A stretch of DNA of 55,374 nucleotides, taken from assembly GCF_014736495.1 (NCBI RefSeq), contig NZ_MDUX01000022.1, positions 1 through 55,374 of the forward strand, given 5' to 3'. The stretch's first letter is position 1; each line of letters starts with the position of its first letter. Source of the DNA: Candidatus Dactylopiibacterium carminicum (GTDB lineage: Bacteria > Pseudomonadota > Gammaproteobacteria > Burkholderiales > Rhodocyclaceae). The notes below the pieces were generated by a model. That model saw only the letters and a list, made by a program, of their open reading frames with translations. It did no database searches and had not been told where the DNA came from. The translations under genes and the position numbers were made by a program. This document shows positions 1-9,724 of the stretch, piece after piece.

Positions 1-105
1 TGAAAAACAGTATTTCATGAAGCTCGGGGCTGTCTAGGAAACCCGGGGCGATTCAGAGCGCGGTGCGGCGCGGAGAGTCGATAGTGCATCCATGCGGCTT
101 TCCTG

Positions 106-130
106 AAAGAAAAAGCGCCCGAAGAGGGCG
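106..130 (-). terminator. Intrinsic terminator read on the minus strand
   Basis: A perfect 5-bp stem CGCCC/GGGCG with loop GAAGA (116-130) is followed, when read on the minus strand, by a T-rich tract (complement of 106-114). It could end leftward transcripts arriving from aspS, although it lies about 390 bases past that stop codon and a repeat element sits between. No gene is seen in 1-105. Confidence 0.5.
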
Positions 131-149
131 TTGGCGTTGCGAGTGCTCC

Positions 150-295
150 TTAGAACCTGTTCATAGTCTTACTGCGAGTCCGTGATCGGGGCTCATGCGC
201 TGCTCGGAATCCTCATGTATCCACATACACTCCGGTTCCTGCGCTGCTCTTCGCACCGCTGACGGCCTCTCGCTACAGACTCTGAACAGGTTCTT
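150..295. repeat. MITE-like element with 20-bp terminal inverted repeats
   Basis: The ends at 150-169 and 276-295 are inverted copies of each other with 18 of 20 positions matching (core AGAACCTGTTCA / TGAACAGGTTCT is perfect). They enclose about 106 bases with no credible ORF but with a repeated GCGCTGCTC motif and a GTAT/ATAC mini-palindrome. The form fits a small non-autonomous element or a structured intergenic repeat. No second copy lies in this window, so mobility is inferred only. Confidence 0.45.
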
Positions 296-314
296 ACAAG
301 GGAATTCCCCTTGT
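296..314. repeat. Short perfect inverted repeat ACAAGGG-N5-CCCTTGT
   Basis: A 7-bp perfect inverted repeat around AATTC directly abuts the MITE-like element. No gene uses it as an obvious promoter operator; it lies in the gene-free stretch downstream of aspS. The rest of 315-449 shows nothing recognisable. Confidence 0.3.
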
Positions 315-449
315 CTTGACGGGATGCCCTGAGCTGAATACAGCGAAAGGCGAGGTGGGTTGCCGGATGGGACGAGCGGGCTCAAGCATCAGACATGCCT
401 TATGGACACGAACATGTAGGTCTGGTTCCGTCGATAGCCGGAAATGATT

Positions 450-501
450 GAGGCCGGACAAGCCGGCCTCGGGGAGTGCTGCCTTGCCGATCATGATCGG
501 C
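450..501 (-). terminator. Hairpin and palindrome just downstream of aspS
   Basis: Read on the minus strand after the aspS stop at 519 come a perfect 16-bp palindrome GCCGATCATGATCGGC (486-501) and then an 8-bp perfect stem GAGGCCGG/CCGGCCTC with a 5-base loop (450-470), followed by AATCATTTCC. The second hairpin is a fair candidate for the aspS terminator, though its T tract is weak. Confidence 0.45.
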
Positions 502-518
502 GGCTGGTCAGGGAACGC

Positions 519-2306
519 TCAGGCGTCGGCCTTGACCTGATTGCGCAGGCGGATGTGCAGCTCGCGCAATTGTTTCTCGTCGACCGGGCTCGGGGCTTGC
601 GTCAGCAGGCATTGCGCGCGCTGGGTCTTGGGGAAAGCGATCACGTCGCGGATCGATTCGGCGCCGGTCATCATGGTGACGATGCGGTCCAGACCGAAGG
701 CGAGGCCACCATGCGGGGGGGCGCCGTATTTCAGCGCGTCGAGCAGGAAACCGAACTTGAGCTGGGCTTCCTCGTCACCGATGCCCAGTGCCTTGAAGAC
801 CTTTTCCTGCACGTCGGCACGGTGGATACGCACCGAGCCGCCGCCGAGTTCCCAGCCGTTCAATGCCAGGTCATAGGCCTTGGCCAGACACTTGCCCGGA
901 TCGGTCTCCAGGAATTCCAGGTGTTCGTCTTTGGGCGAGGTGAAGGGGTGATGGCAGGCTACCCAGCGCTTGTCTTCCTCGTCGTAGTCGAACATCGGGA
1001 AGTCGACCACCCAGGCGGGCGCCCAGCGGCGGCCATCGACGTGGCCCTTTTCGTGGCCGATCTTGGTGCGTAGCGCACCCAGCGCATCGGAGACGATCTT
1101 GGCCTTGTCGGCACCAAAGAAAATCAGGTCGCCACTCTGGGCGCCGGTCCGTTCCATGACGGTACGCAGCGAGGCTTCGGACAGGTTCTTGACGATGGGT
1201 GACTGCAGGCCGGCTTCGTTGAGCTGAGTGACGTCATTGACCTTGATGTAGGCAAGGCCCTTGGCACCGTAGATCTTCACGAATTCGGTGTAGCCGTCGA
1301 TCTCGCCACGGGAGAGGGAGGCGCCACCCGGAATGCGCAGCGCGGTGACGCGGCTGGCCGGATCGTTGGCGGCGCCGGCGAATACCTTGAATGCGACATC
1401 CTTCATGGCGTCGGCCACGTCGACCAGCTCCAGCGTCACGCGCAGATCGGGCTTGTCGGAGCCGTAGCGGGTCATCGCTTCCTGGTAGCTGATGCGCGGG
1501 AAGGGGTTAGCCAGTTCGACGTCGATGGCGTCCTTGAACACGTAGCGGATCAGGTTTTCCATGATCCCGGTGATCTCGGTCTCGGTCAGGAACGAGGTCT
1601 CGATATCTACTTGTGTGAATTCCGGCTGACGGTCTGCGCGCAGATCCTCGTCGCGGAAGCACTTGGTGATCTGGTAGTAGCGGTCGTAGCCAGCCACCAT
1701 CAGGAGCTGCTTGAAGAGCTGCGGCGACTGCGGCAGCGCGAAGAACTGGCCATCGTGCACGCGGCTGGGCACGAGGTAGTCGCGCGCACCTTCGGGCGTG
1801 CTCTTGGTGAGCATCGGTGTTTCGATGTCGATGAAACCTGCATCGTCGAGGAAGCGGCGGAAGGCGCGCGCGGTCTTGTAGCGCAGCAGCATGTTCTTCT
1901 GCATCGCGGGGCGACGCAGGTCGATCACGCGGTTGGTCAGACGCACGGTTTCCGAAAGGTTTTCGTCGTCGAGCAGGAACGGCGGCGTTACCGACGGGTT
2001 CAGCACTTCCAGTTCATGGGCCAGCACCTCGATCTCGCCGGAGATCAGACCTGCGTTGGTCGTGCCTTCGGGGCGGCGGCGCACCTTGCCCACCACCTTC
2101 AGGCAGAACTCGTTGCGCACACCTTCGGCCACCTTGAAGGTTTCGGCACGGTCCGGATCGCACACGACCTGTACCAGACCTTCGCGGTCGCGCAGGTCGA
2201 TGAAGATCACGCCGCCGTGGTCGCGACGACGGTGGGCCCAGCCGAACAGGGTGACGACTTGGTCGAGGTGAGCGGCGGACACGAGGCCGCTGTAACAGGT
2301 ACGCAT
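519..2306 (-). CDS. aspS: Aspartate--tRNA ligase, probably the non-discriminating (Asp/Asn) type
   Basis: Cytosolic class II synthetase of 595 residues charging tRNA-Asp. The N-terminal OB-fold anticodon-binding domain (about 1-105) is followed by motif 2 ([14 protein letters not shown]), the bacterial GAD insertion and motif 3 (AFGLDR). The start at 2306 gives MRTCYSG and has GGAG six bases upstream; a longer frame reaching 2402 would run into the preceding gene. The anticodon-binding region has RRRDHGG and RPEG, where E. coli has RRRDLGS and DEKN; in Pseudomonas these His and Gly residues mark the relaxed enzyme that also forms Asp-tRNA-Asn for GatCAB. It is the last gene of a three-gene set with the DUF502 and FmdB genes, 22 bases after the former. 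Confidence 0.97.
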   Translation of the reverse strand: MRTCYSGLVSAAHLDQVVTLFGWAHRRRDHGGVIFIDLRDREGLVQVVCDPDRAETFKVAEGVRNEFCLKVVGKVRRRPEGTTNAGLISGEIEVLAHELEVLNPSVTPPFLLDDENLSETVRLTNRVIDLRRPAMQKNMLLRYKTARAFRRFLDDAGFIDIETPMLTKSTPEGARDYLVPSRVHDGQFFALPQSPQLFKQLLMVAGYDRYYQITKCFRDEDLRADRQPEFTQVDIETSFLTETEITGIMENLIRYVFKDAIDVELANPFPRISYQEAMTRYGSDKPDLRVTLELVDVADAMKDVAFKVFAGAANDPASRVTALRIPGGASLSRGEIDGYTEFVKIYGAKGLAYIKVNDVTQLNEAGLQSPIVKNLSEASLRTVMERTGAQSGDLIFFGADKAKIVSDALGALRTKIGHEKGHVDGRRWAPAWVVDFPMFDYDEEDKRWVACHHPFTSPKDEHLEFLETDPGKCLAKAYDLALNGWELGGGSVRIHRADVQEKVFKALGIGDEEAQLKFGFLLDALKYGAPPHGGLAFGLDRIVTMMTGAESIRDVIAFPKTQRAQCLLTQAPSPVDEKQLRELHIRLRNQVKADA

Positions 2307-2328
2307 GAAGATCTCCGTGATCCGGTGT

Positions 2329-2982
2329 TTATGTTGTTGTGGTGGGCTGTGTGGTGACACCATCGGTTCCGGAAGGATGAGCGCCGGATCCGGAATCGTC
2401 ATTGGCCAGAGAGCCCATGGAAATGATGTGTTTGAGTGCGGCGTCGACCGGCATTTCCAGCTCGCGCATTGCCGAGCGCGGCATCATGAGGAAGAAGCCG
2501 GAAGTCGGGTTGGGCGTGGTCGGTACGTAGACGTTGACCATGTCGTCCGGCAGGTGGCATTGCAGTTCTCCGCTCGGATGGCCGGTGACGAAGGCAATCG
2601 TCCAGCTGCCCTGGCGCGGATACTCGACCAGTACCGCCTTGCGGAAGGCCTGGCCGCTGGGGCCGAGCAGGGTGTCCGATACCTGTTTCACGCTGGTATA
2701 GATCTGGCGGACCACCGGAATGCGGCCAAGCGCATGCTCCCAGAGACGCACCAGGCGTTGCCCCAGCAGATTGGAGGCGATCATGCCTGTCACCAGTACG
2801 GCCAGAAACGCCAGCGCTGTTCCGAGCCCCCAGACGTGGAAGCCCAGCAGTGTATCCGGGTGCCATTGCGAGGGGATCAGCAGCAGCGACTGATCCAGCG
2901 TATTGATGACGGTATGCAAGACCCAGACCGTGATGACCAAGGGTACCCAGATCAACAGGCCGGTGATGAGATGCTTCTTCAT
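2329..2982 (-). CDS. DUF502 family inner-membrane protein
   Basis: A 217-residue protein with an N-terminal membrane segment (about residues 6-28) and a second long hydrophobic stretch near 55-75, followed by a soluble domain containing the family-typical [16 protein letters not shown] and the [14 protein letters not shown] segment (here VTGHPSGE). DUF502 proteins have no established function. It sits between the FmdB zinc ribbon gene and aspS with short gaps, an arrangement conserved in betaproteobacteria, so co-transcription is likely. The Thr-rich C-terminal tail is low-complexity. Confidence 0.9.
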   Translation of the reverse strand: MKKHLITGLLIWVPLVITVWVLHTVINTLDQSLLLIPSQWHPDTLLGFHVWGLGTALAFLAVLVTGMIASNLLGQRLVRLWEHALGRIPVVRQIYTSVKQVSDTLLGPSGQAFRKAVLVEYPRQGSWTIAFVTGHPSGELQCHLPDDMVNVYVPTTPNPTSGFFLMMPRSAMRELEMPVDAALKHIISMGSLANDDSGSGAHPSGTDGVTTQPTTTT

Positions 2983-3003
2983 GGAGTCCTGCTTTGGTTG
3001 CCT

Positions 3004-3252
3004 TTAGTGGCAGGCACAGTTGGCGGCGCAGGGCGGCGGGGTGGATTCCGGCGCTGCCGGGCAGGCCGGAGCTCCCTTGAAATCGGTGGCGTACCAGCCG
3101 TTTCCCTTGAGCTGGAAACCGGCTGCACTGAGCTGCTTGCCGTAATGGGTGCCGCCACAGGCCGGGCAGGCCGCGATGGGCGCATCGCTGATCTTTTGCA
3201 GGTGGTCCTGCTGGTGACCGCAGTCACCGCAACGGTAACCGTAAATGGGCAT
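3004..3252 (-). CDS. FmdB-family zinc ribbon protein
   Basis: An 82-residue protein beginning MPIYGYRC with two CxxC knuckles (CGDC and CPAC) that would bind one zinc, the hallmark of the FmdB/CxxC_CxxC_SSSS regulatory-protein family. A short C-terminal extension is Pro- and Cys-rich (CAANCACH) and could bind another metal. Function is unknown; FmdB was named from a formamidase operon. It is the first gene of the FmdB-DUF502-aspS set, 21 bases before DUF502. Confidence 0.88.
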   Translation of the reverse strand: MPIYGYRCGDCGHQQDHLQKISDAPIAACPACGGTHYGKQLSAAGFQLKGNGWYATDFKGAPACPAAPESTPPPCAANCACH

Positions 3253-3385
3253 GATGATGCTTCTCCGAAACCGCGCATTCTAGCGCAAGCAGATGCAAGG
3301 GGACATGCCTGCGGCCGCGGCCGTCCGCATGCCATGCAGGCAAGCAGCAGATGGGGGCGCCGGAGGGCGGTTCAAGCGGACCTGT

Positions 3386-4279
3386 TCAGGGAAGGAAGAG
3401 TCTGCTCAGCGGTGCACCGAAGAAGATCGCCAGTACGCCTGCCGCTGCGAGATAAGGCCCAAACGGGATCGGCGTCTCACGGCCGTGCTTGGCCAGTACG
3501 ATCAGCAGGATTCCAACGGTGGCTCCAACCACGGAAGACAGCAGGATCACCACGGGCAGGATCTGCCAGCCTAGAAAGGCGCCGATGGCGGCGAGCAGCT
3601 TGAAGTCGCCATAACCCATGCCCTCCTTGCCCGTCACCAGTTTGAACAGCCAATAGACCGACCACAGCGAGAGGTAGCCCGCGATCGCGCCGATCAGGGC
3701 CTGCTCCAGGGGCACGATGCCGCCTGCGAAATTGTAGAGCAGGCCGAGCCAGAGCAAGGGCAGGGTGATGTCATCAGGCAGCAGGAAGGTGTCGAGGTCG
3801 ATGAATGCAAGCGCAATCAGGGCCCAGATCAGTACCAGCATGCCTGCAAGTGGCAGCCCCCAGCCAAAGTGCCAGGCAGCGGCGGCACTGAGGGCTGCCG
3901 TGAGCAATTCGATCAATGGATAGCGCGGGCTGATGCGGGCGTTGCATCCCCGGCAGCGTCCGCGCAGGGCGAGGTAGCTGAAGACGGGGATGTTCTCCAG
4001 CGCCGTGATGGCGTGCCCGCAGTGCGGGCAGCGCGAACGCGGCTTGCTAAGCGTGAGCGGGGTTTCCTGGCTTTGTTGTTGCCCGAGCCATGTGTCGAGC
4101 TGCTTGCCCAGGGCCTCAGGAAGCGCTTCCCCGAGCATTTCGGCAGATTCGTCACGCCAGCGTCGCTCCAGCATGCGTGGCAGACGATGGATCACTACGT
4201 TGAGGAAGCTGCCGATACACAGGCCAAACAATGCCGCCAGCCAGGCAAGGCTGGTGTTGTCATGAATCAGGTTGATCAC
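3386..4279 (-). CDS. pilD: Type IV prepilin peptidase/N-methyltransferase
   Basis: A 297-residue polytopic membrane enzyme that cleaves and N-methylates type IV prepilins. The cytoplasmic loop carries the two CxxC pairs (CPHC and CRGC), and the two aspartates of the aspartyl protease site are in AFIDLD and GYGDFK. The start is GTG at 4279 (MINLIHDN), leading straight into the GSFLNVVIHRLP motif of the family. It follows pilC with a 3-base gap and forms a pilB-pilC-pilD operon. Length matches the family. Confidence 0.96.
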   Translation of the reverse strand: MINLIHDNTSLAWLAALFGLCIGSFLNVVIHRLPRMLERRWRDESAEMLGEALPEALGKQLDTWLGQQQSQETPLTLSKPRSRCPHCGHAITALENIPVFSYLALRGRCRGCNARISPRYPLIELLTAALSAAAAWHFGWGLPLAGMLVLIWALIALAFIDLDTFLLPDDITLPLLWLGLLYNFAGGIVPLEQALIGAIAGYLSLWSVYWLFKLVTGKEGMGYGDFKLLAAIGAFLGWQILPVVILLSSVVGATVGILLIVLAKHGRETPIPFGPYLAAAGVLAIFFGAPLSRLFLP

Positions 4280-4282
4280 GGT

Positions 4283-5521
4283 TCAGACCACGCCGCCAAG
4301 CTTGAAGATGGGCAGATACATGGCAACCACCATGCCGCCGATGAGTGTGCCGAGGATCACGATGATCAGTGGCTCGAGCAGTTGCGACAGACCGGCCACC
4401 ATGTCATCGACCTCTCGCTCGAAGAAGTCCGCGACCTTGGCACTCATGGAGTCGATCTGGCCGGCTTCCTCGCCGATGGAGATCATCTGCACCACCATTG
4501 CCGGGAACACCTGCACGCCCTGCATGGATACGGTCAGGCTGGTGCCGGTGGCCACTTCGTTCTGGATCGTGCGTGTGGCGACCTTGTAGACGTGGTTGCC
4601 GGCAGCGCCGGCCACGGAGTCCAGCGCCTCGACCAGCGGCACCCCCGCTGCGAACATCGTCGACAGCGTGCGCGTCCAGCGCGCGATGGTGGCTTTGCGA
4701 AGGATGTCGCCGATCACCGGAATCTGCAGTGACACGCGATCCATCCAGGCCTGCATGGCCGGTGAGCGTTTATAAGCGTAGCTAAAGGCGACGATGGCCG
4801 CGATCAGCGTGCCGAAGATCAGCACGGCGTTGGCCACCATGAAGTCGGACAGGGCGAGCACGAACAGCGTAGGCGCCGGCAGGTCGGCACCGAAGCTGGT
4901 AAATACTTTCTTGAATTCGGGAATCACGAACAACATCATCACGGCCGTTACGCCGGAAGCCACCACCAGTACCGAGATCGGGTAGAACAGCGCCGATTTG
5001 ATCTTGCTCTTGATCGCCAGCATCTTCTCCTTGTAGATGGCGATGCGATCGAGCAGGTCTTCCAGCGCGCCGGATTGTTCGCCGGCAGCCACCAGGTTGC
5101 AGAACAAAGCATCGAAATAGGCCGGATGCTTGCGCAGTGAGTTGGCCAGGCTGGTTCCGGTTTCGACTTCGGAACGGATGTCGTTGAGCAGGCGGCCGAG
5201 GGCTGGATTGCTGGTGCCCTTGATGGCGATATCGAAGGACTGCAGCAGCGGAACGCCGGCGCGCATCATTGTGGCCAGCTGCCGGGTGAAGATCGCGATG
5301 TCCTTGTCCTTGATACTGGAGCCACGGTTGAAGGAACGCTTCTTGACCTTGGTGACGGTGATGCCCTGGCGGCGCAGCGTGGCCTGGACCACGCTCTCCG
5401 TTTGTGCCCGCAGTTCGCCACGGATGATCTTGCCGGATTTGTCCTTGCCTTCCCAGGCATAGATGATTTCCCGCTGCTTGGCTGGAGCAGGGCGGCGGAC
5501 GGAACGAGTGGAAGTGGCCAT
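4283..5521 (-). CDS. pilC: Type IV pilus inner-membrane platform protein
   Basis: A 412-residue GspF/PilC-family protein with two repeated T2SSF domains (roughly residues 75-200 and 280-400), each ending in hydrophobic membrane segments, and the motif FTRQLATMMRAGVPL. It forms the inner-membrane platform that couples the PilB motor to pilus assembly. The gene lies 17 bases after pilB and 3 bases before pilD on the minus strand. Confidence 0.96.
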   Translation of the reverse strand: MATSTRSVRRPAPAKQREIIYAWEGKDKSGKIIRGELRAQTESVVQATLRRQGITVTKVKKRSFNRGSSIKDKDIAIFTRQLATMMRAGVPLLQSFDIAIKGTSNPALGRLLNDIRSEVETGTSLANSLRKHPAYFDALFCNLVAAGEQSGALEDLLDRIAIYKEKMLAIKSKIKSALFYPISVLVVASGVTAVMMLFVIPEFKKVFTSFGADLPAPTLFVLALSDFMVANAVLIFGTLIAAIVAFSYAYKRSPAMQAWMDRVSLQIPVIGDILRKATIARWTRTLSTMFAAGVPLVEALDSVAGAAGNHVYKVATRTIQNEVATGTSLTVSMQGVQVFPAMVVQMISIGEEAGQIDSMSAKVADFFEREVDDMVAGLSQLLEPLIIVILGTLIGGMVVAMYLPIFKLGGVV

Positions 5522-5538
5522 GATTGCTTATCCGTTGA

Positions 5539-7254
5539 TCATTCGTTGGTGGTGGCAAGCACCTCGGTCAGCGAAGTCTGTCCCTGCTTGACCTTGAGAA
5601 GACCTGACTGACGCAGATCCCGTATACCTTCCAGTTGCGCCTGAGCGGCAATATCCATGGAGTTGCCGCCTGTCATGATGATGCGTTGCATTTCCTCGCT
5701 GACTGGCATGACCTGATAGATACCTACCCGCCCTTTGTAGCCTGAGCCCTTGCAGCGGTCGCAGCCGACCGGGCCGTAAGCCTGCCAGCTGCCGTCCAGG
5801 TCTGCTTCGTTGAAGCCCGCCTGCAGCAGCGCTTCGACCGGAATGTCTAGAGGCTTCTTGCAGGAGCATAGACGCCGGGCCAGACGTTGCGCCGTGATCA
5901 TGATGACCGAAGACGCAATATTGAACGGCGCGACCCCCATGTTGCGCAGCCGCTCCAGCGTCGTGGGCGCATCGTTGGTGTGCAGCGTGGACATCACCAT
6001 GTGGCCGGTCTGGGCCGCCTTGATGGAAATCTCGGCCGTTTCCAGATCGCGGATTTCACCCACCATGATGATGTCCGGATCCTGGCGCAGGAAGGCCTTG
6101 AGTGAAACGGCGAAGGTAAGCCCGGCCTTGTCGTTCATCGTGACCTGATTGATGCCGGGCAGGTTGATTTCGGCAGGATCCTCGGCGGTGGAGATATTTA
6201 CGCCAGGCTTGTTGAGGATGTTGAGGCAGGTATATAGCGACACGGTCTTGCCGCTACCGGTAGGGCCGGTCACCAGCACCATGCCGTAGGGGCGCTCGAT
6301 GGCGTCGAGCAGTGCCGCCCTCTGGTCCGGTTCGTACCCCAGCGCGTCGATCCCCATCATGGCCGAACTGGGGTCGAGAATACGCATCACGATCTTTTCA
6401 CCGTGCAGCGTGGGCAGCGTCGACACACGGAAATCGATGGACTTGTTCTTGGACAGCACCAGCTTCATGCGGCCATCCTGTGGCACGCGCTTTTCCGAGA
6501 TATCCAGCCGGGAGATGACCTTGATGCGCGCTGCGATCTTTTCCTTCAGCGCCAATGGCGGCTGGGCGATCTCGCGCAAGATGCCGTCGGTACGGAACCG
6601 GATGCGGTAATACTTCTCGTAAGGCTCGAAATGGATGTCGGACGCGCCCTCGCCGATGGCATCCACCAGCATCTTCTGGATGAAACGCACTACCGGTGCG
6701 TCATCCACATCGCTCGAAGCCTGGGGGTCGGCGGATTCTTCCGCCGGCATGTCATTCAGGCCTTCGAGATCGAAATCATCTGCACCACTCAGATTGCTCA
6801 GTGCACTGCTGGCACTTTCGGTGATTTTGCCGAGCAGGCGTCCGAGCTTGTCGACCTCGACCACCACCGGGTCGACGGCGGAACCTGTCTGGAAACGGAT
6901 CTCATCGAGTGCGCGCAGATTGGTCGGATCCGCCAGCGCCACGGCCAGGCGATTGCCGCGCTTGCCCAGCGCCAGCACCTGATGCTTGGCCATCAGTTTT
7001 GCGTCGATGGCATCCTTGCTGAAAAAACCGTCATCGAAGGCGTCCAAGTCCAGCCAGGGGCTACCGAAAGTGCTGGCACAGAAAGAGGCTATGTCCAGTG
7101 GTCGCAACAACCCTCGCTGTACCACCTCGCCGACGAAGCCGGCGGGGTTCTCGGTCGGTGCGGAGCATGCCGCAGCGTTAGCCTCTTGCAGGCGACCGTG
7201 CTGGACCAGCGCGCGGGCCAAACCGCTGAGAGCTGTTTGCTGGGAAGATGCCAT
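5539..7254 (-). CDS. pilB: Type IV pilus assembly ATPase
   Basis: A 571-residue GspE/PilB-type motor. An N-terminal MshEN domain precedes the ATPase core with Walker A GPTGSGKT, an Asp box, Walker B IIMVGEIRD and a His box, and the C-terminal zinc tetracysteine (CSCKK and CDRCKGSGYKGR). It powers pilus extension from the cytoplasm with PilC. It is the first gene of the pilB-pilC-pilD operon; the 150 bases before it are gene-free and should hold the promoter. Confidence 0.96.
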   Translation of the reverse strand: MASSQQTALSGLARALVQHGRLQEANAAACSAPTENPAGFVGEVVQRGLLRPLDIASFCASTFGSPWLDLDAFDDGFFSKDAIDAKLMAKHQVLALGKRGNRLAVALADPTNLRALDEIRFQTGSAVDPVVVEVDKLGRLLGKITESASSALSNLSGADDFDLEGLNDMPAEESADPQASSDVDDAPVVRFIQKMLVDAIGEGASDIHFEPYEKYYRIRFRTDGILREIAQPPLALKEKIAARIKVISRLDISEKRVPQDGRMKLVLSKNKSIDFRVSTLPTLHGEKIVMRILDPSSAMMGIDALGYEPDQRAALLDAIERPYGMVLVTGPTGSGKTVSLYTCLNILNKPGVNISTAEDPAEINLPGINQVTMNDKAGLTFAVSLKAFLRQDPDIIMVGEIRDLETAEISIKAAQTGHMVMSTLHTNDAPTTLERLRNMGVAPFNIASSVIMITAQRLARRLCSCKKPLDIPVEALLQAGFNEADLDGSWQAYGPVGCDRCKGSGYKGRVGIYQVMPVSEEMQRIIMTGGNSMDIAAQAQLEGIRDLRQSGLLKVKQGQTSLTEVLATTNE

Positions 7255-7406
7255 CTTTGTTTTGCAGAACTATCAGCGAGTTAGCTGTGTAACTTCATGT
7301 TGCACCGTAATTCGTTCGATTGTAAACCGCAATGCATGCATTTATCCGCCGGCAGTCGGCCCTGTCAGGGCTCCGGGCCGAAAGCGAAAGGCATATGCCA
7401 GAGCGA

Positions 7407-8210
7407 TCAAAGGCTGCGGCCGAGTACGAATTCGAGGACGAAGCGTGAGCCGGTGTAGGCGAGCACCAGGAAGAAGAAGCCGGCAAGCATCCAGCGGATG
7501 GCCGTATTGCCGCGCCAGCCACGCAGATGACGGCCAATCAGCAGGATGGCGAAGAGCGCCCAGGCAGCGAAGCCGAACACAGCCTTGTGCGTGAGGACGA
7601 AGGGCTTGCCGAAGATCTCGTTGGAAAACAGTGCGCCGGAGAGGATGGTTAGGCTCAGGAACACGAATGCTGTCTGAACGAGGCGGAATAGCAGTCTTTC
7701 CTGGGTCAGCAGCGGCAGCCCTGCCTGCTGTCCGGGGGCAGGAGGGCGATGCAGGCGGCGTTCGGTGGCCACCAGCAGCAAGGCGTGGAATATGGCCAGC
7801 GTATAGAGTCCATAGGCCAGCAAGGCAACGACGATGTGCGCCTTGTGTGCCCAGCCATGGAGCGCTATGGTTTGCGGATGTCCGCTGAGCAGCAGCGGCA
7901 GCAGGCTGGCAGCTGCTGCCACGGGGGCGGCGATGCGCAGCAGTTGCGGCAAGGGAGTCAGCAGGCTTTCCAGCCCATAGACCAGCATTGCCAGCCATAG
8001 TGTCAGGGACAGGCTGGAGGCAAATCCAAGATTCAGGCCCGCGTTGGCAAATAGCGTTTCGCTCAATGCCAGTGCATGTGCAACGATGGCTGCTGGTAAT
8101 AGGGCCAGCATGAGCTTGCGGTTCGTTGCCTGAGCATGCGCACCATGGCAAGCCCAGGCAAGTGCCAGGTAAAGGGTGGCCGGAAGCAGATGCAGTAGAA
8201 TGTTCGCCAT
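7407..8210 (-). CDS. ypjD: YpjD/CcsA-family inner-membrane protein (cytochrome c assembly-like)
   Basis: A 267-residue protein with about eight hydrophobic segments resembling the CcsA/CcmC-type cytochrome c assembly domain (HKAVFGFAAWALFAILL near the C-terminus). It is the homologue of E. coli YpjD (CorE), which is likewise the neighbour of ffh. The start at 8210 (MANILLHLLP) is preferred to 8261 because the extra 17 residues are unlike the family. It is divergent from ffh with only 67 bases between. Precise function is not settled. Confidence 0.88.
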   Translation of the reverse strand: MANILLHLLPATLYLALAWACHGAHAQATNRKLMLALLPAAIVAHALALSETLFANAGLNLGFASSLSLTLWLAMLVYGLESLLTPLPQLLRIAAPVAAAASLLPLLLSGHPQTIALHGWAHKAHIVVALLAYGLYTLAIFHALLLVATERRLHRPPAPGQQAGLPLLTQERLLFRLVQTAFVFLSLTILSGALFSNEIFGKPFVLTHKAVFGFAAWALFAILLIGRHLRGWRGNTAIRWMLAGFFFLVLAYTGSRFVLEFVLGRSL

Positions 8211-8277
8211 GCGGGCAGTGTAGCGCCGCCCGGCCTGAGAGCAAACTGGCGCGCAACCCATCCTCTAAGCTGAGCTC

Positions 8278-9645
8278 ATGCTGGACAATCTCACCAACCG
8301 TCTGGCGCAGGTCGTCAAGACGCTGCGCGGTCAGGCGCGCCTGACCGAAGACAACATTGCCGACATGCTGCGCGAAGTACGCATGGCCTTGCTGGAGGCC
8401 GATGTGGCCTTGCCGGTGGTGAAGGACTTGATCGCACGCATCCGCGAGAAGGCGGTGGGTCAGGAAGTCATCGGCTCATTGACGCCGGGCCAGGCGCTGG
8501 TCGGCGTGGTGCAGCGCGAGCTCACCGAAATCATGGGTGGTGCCCAAGCGGGGCTGAACCTGGCGGCGCAGCCGCCGGCCGTGATTCTGATGGCAGGCTT
8601 GCAGGGTGCCGGCAAGACCACCACCGTGGGCAAACTGGCCAAATTCCTCAAGGAAAGACAGAAGAAGAAAGTTCTGACCGTTTCCTGCGACGTCTATCGT
8701 CCGGCCGCCATCGCTCAGTTGCAGACGGTCGCAGCGCAGGCTGGCGCGGAATTCTTCCCGTCGACGGTGGAGCAGAAGCCCGTGGATATCGCACAGGCCG
8801 CCATCGACTATGCAAAACGCCACTATTTCGATGTGCTGCTGGTCGATACCGCCGGGCGTCTGGCTGTAGACCAGCAGATGATGGACGAGATCCGTGCCCT
8901 GCACGCGTCCGTCAAGCCGGTGGAAACACTGTTCGTGGTCGACGCCATGCTGGGCCAGGATGCCGTCAATACGGCCAGGGCCTTCAATGAAGCCCTGCCG
9001 CTGACTGGTGTCGTGCTCACCAAGCTCGATGGTGATTCGCGGGGCGGTGCTGCCTTGTCCGTACGCCATGTCACCGGCGCGCCGATCAAATTCACCGGTG
9101 TCGGTGAAAAGCTCACCGGGCTGGATGAATTCCACCCCGAGCGCATGGCCAGCCGCATTTTGGGCATGGGCGACATCCTCTCCCTTGTGGAAGAGGCGCG
9201 TTCGGCGGTTGATGAGAAAGCCGCCCTGGAGCTTGCGGACAAGCTGCGCAAGGGGAAAGGGTTCGACCTCAACGATTTCAAGGAGCAGATTGGCCAGATG
9301 CGCAAGATGGGCGGCCTTTCCGGTCTGATGGACAAGATGCCGGCGCAGTTCGCACAGGCTGCCTCGCAAGTTTCGGGAGATGCGGCGGAGAAATCCATGC
9401 GCCGCGTCGAGGGCATCATCAATGCGATGACGCCTGCCGAGCGCTCGAATCCGGAGCTGATCAAGGCCAGTCGCAAGCGGCGTATCGCCACAGGCGCTGG
9501 TGTTCAGGTACAGGAAGTCAATCGTCTGCTGAATCAGTTCGAACAGATGCAGAAGATGATGAAGCAGTTCTCCAAGGGGGGCATGGGCAAATTGATGCGA
9601 GGGCTTGGCGGATTGAAAGGCATGAAAGGCATGCTGCCGTTTTGA
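8278..9645 (+). CDS. ffh: Signal recognition particle GTPase Ffh (SRP54)
   Basis: A 455-residue protein with an N-terminal helical bundle, the GTPase domain (P loop GLQGAGKTTT, DTAGRL, TKLDGDSRGG) and a Met-rich C-terminal M domain that binds 4.5S RNA and signal peptides, ending in a GMKGMLPF tail. It targets nascent membrane proteins to FtsY and SecYEG. It is monocistronic here, followed by a strong bidirectional terminator. Confidence 0.98.
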   Translation: MLDNLTNRLAQVVKTLRGQARLTEDNIADMLREVRMALLEADVALPVVKDLIARIREKAVGQEVIGSLTPGQALVGVVQRELTEIMGGAQAGLNLAAQPPAVILMAGLQGAGKTTTVGKLAKFLKERQKKKVLTVSCDVYRPAAIAQLQTVAAQAGAEFFPSTVEQKPVDIAQAAIDYAKRHYFDVLLVDTAGRLAVDQQMMDEIRALHASVKPVETLFVVDAMLGQDAVNTARAFNEALPLTGVVLTKLDGDSRGGAALSVRHVTGAPIKFTGVGEKLTGLDEFHPERMASRILGMGDILSLVEEARSAVDEKAALELADKLRKGKGFDLNDFKEQIGQMRKMGGLSGLMDKMPAQFAQAASQVSGDAAEKSMRRVEGIINAMTPAERSNPELIKASRKRRIATGAGVQVQEVNRLLNQFEQMQKMMKQFSKGGMGKLMRGLGGLKGMKGMLPF

Positions 9646-9675
9646 GCAAACGGAGGCGGTATCCCGGAAAAGCAG

Positions 9676-9701
9676 AAGGGCGCCAAGTGGCGCCCTTATT
9701 G
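9676..9701. terminator. Bidirectional intrinsic terminator between ffh and the cytochrome gene
   Basis: A perfect 10-bp inverted repeat AAGGGCGCCA/TGGCGCCCTT with a 2-base centre (9676-9697) is followed by TTATTGTATT on the plus strand and by a CTGCTTTTCC run on the minus strand. It lies between the convergent ends of ffh (9645) and the cytochrome gene (9725) and fits termination of both. Confidence 0.85.
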
Positions 9702-9724
9702 TATTGCTGCTGCAGCGTCACGCT

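Noticed and set aside
1..105. Possible second insertion-sequence end at the left window edge
   Set aside because: The GC-rich CCCGGGGC stretch lacks a recognisable terminal repeat or transposase start; too short to support a call.
2305..3603. Plus-strand open frame of 432 codons over DUF502/FmdB/pilD
   Set aside because: Antisense shadow without ribosome site or recognisable domain; the three minus-strand genes have clear families.
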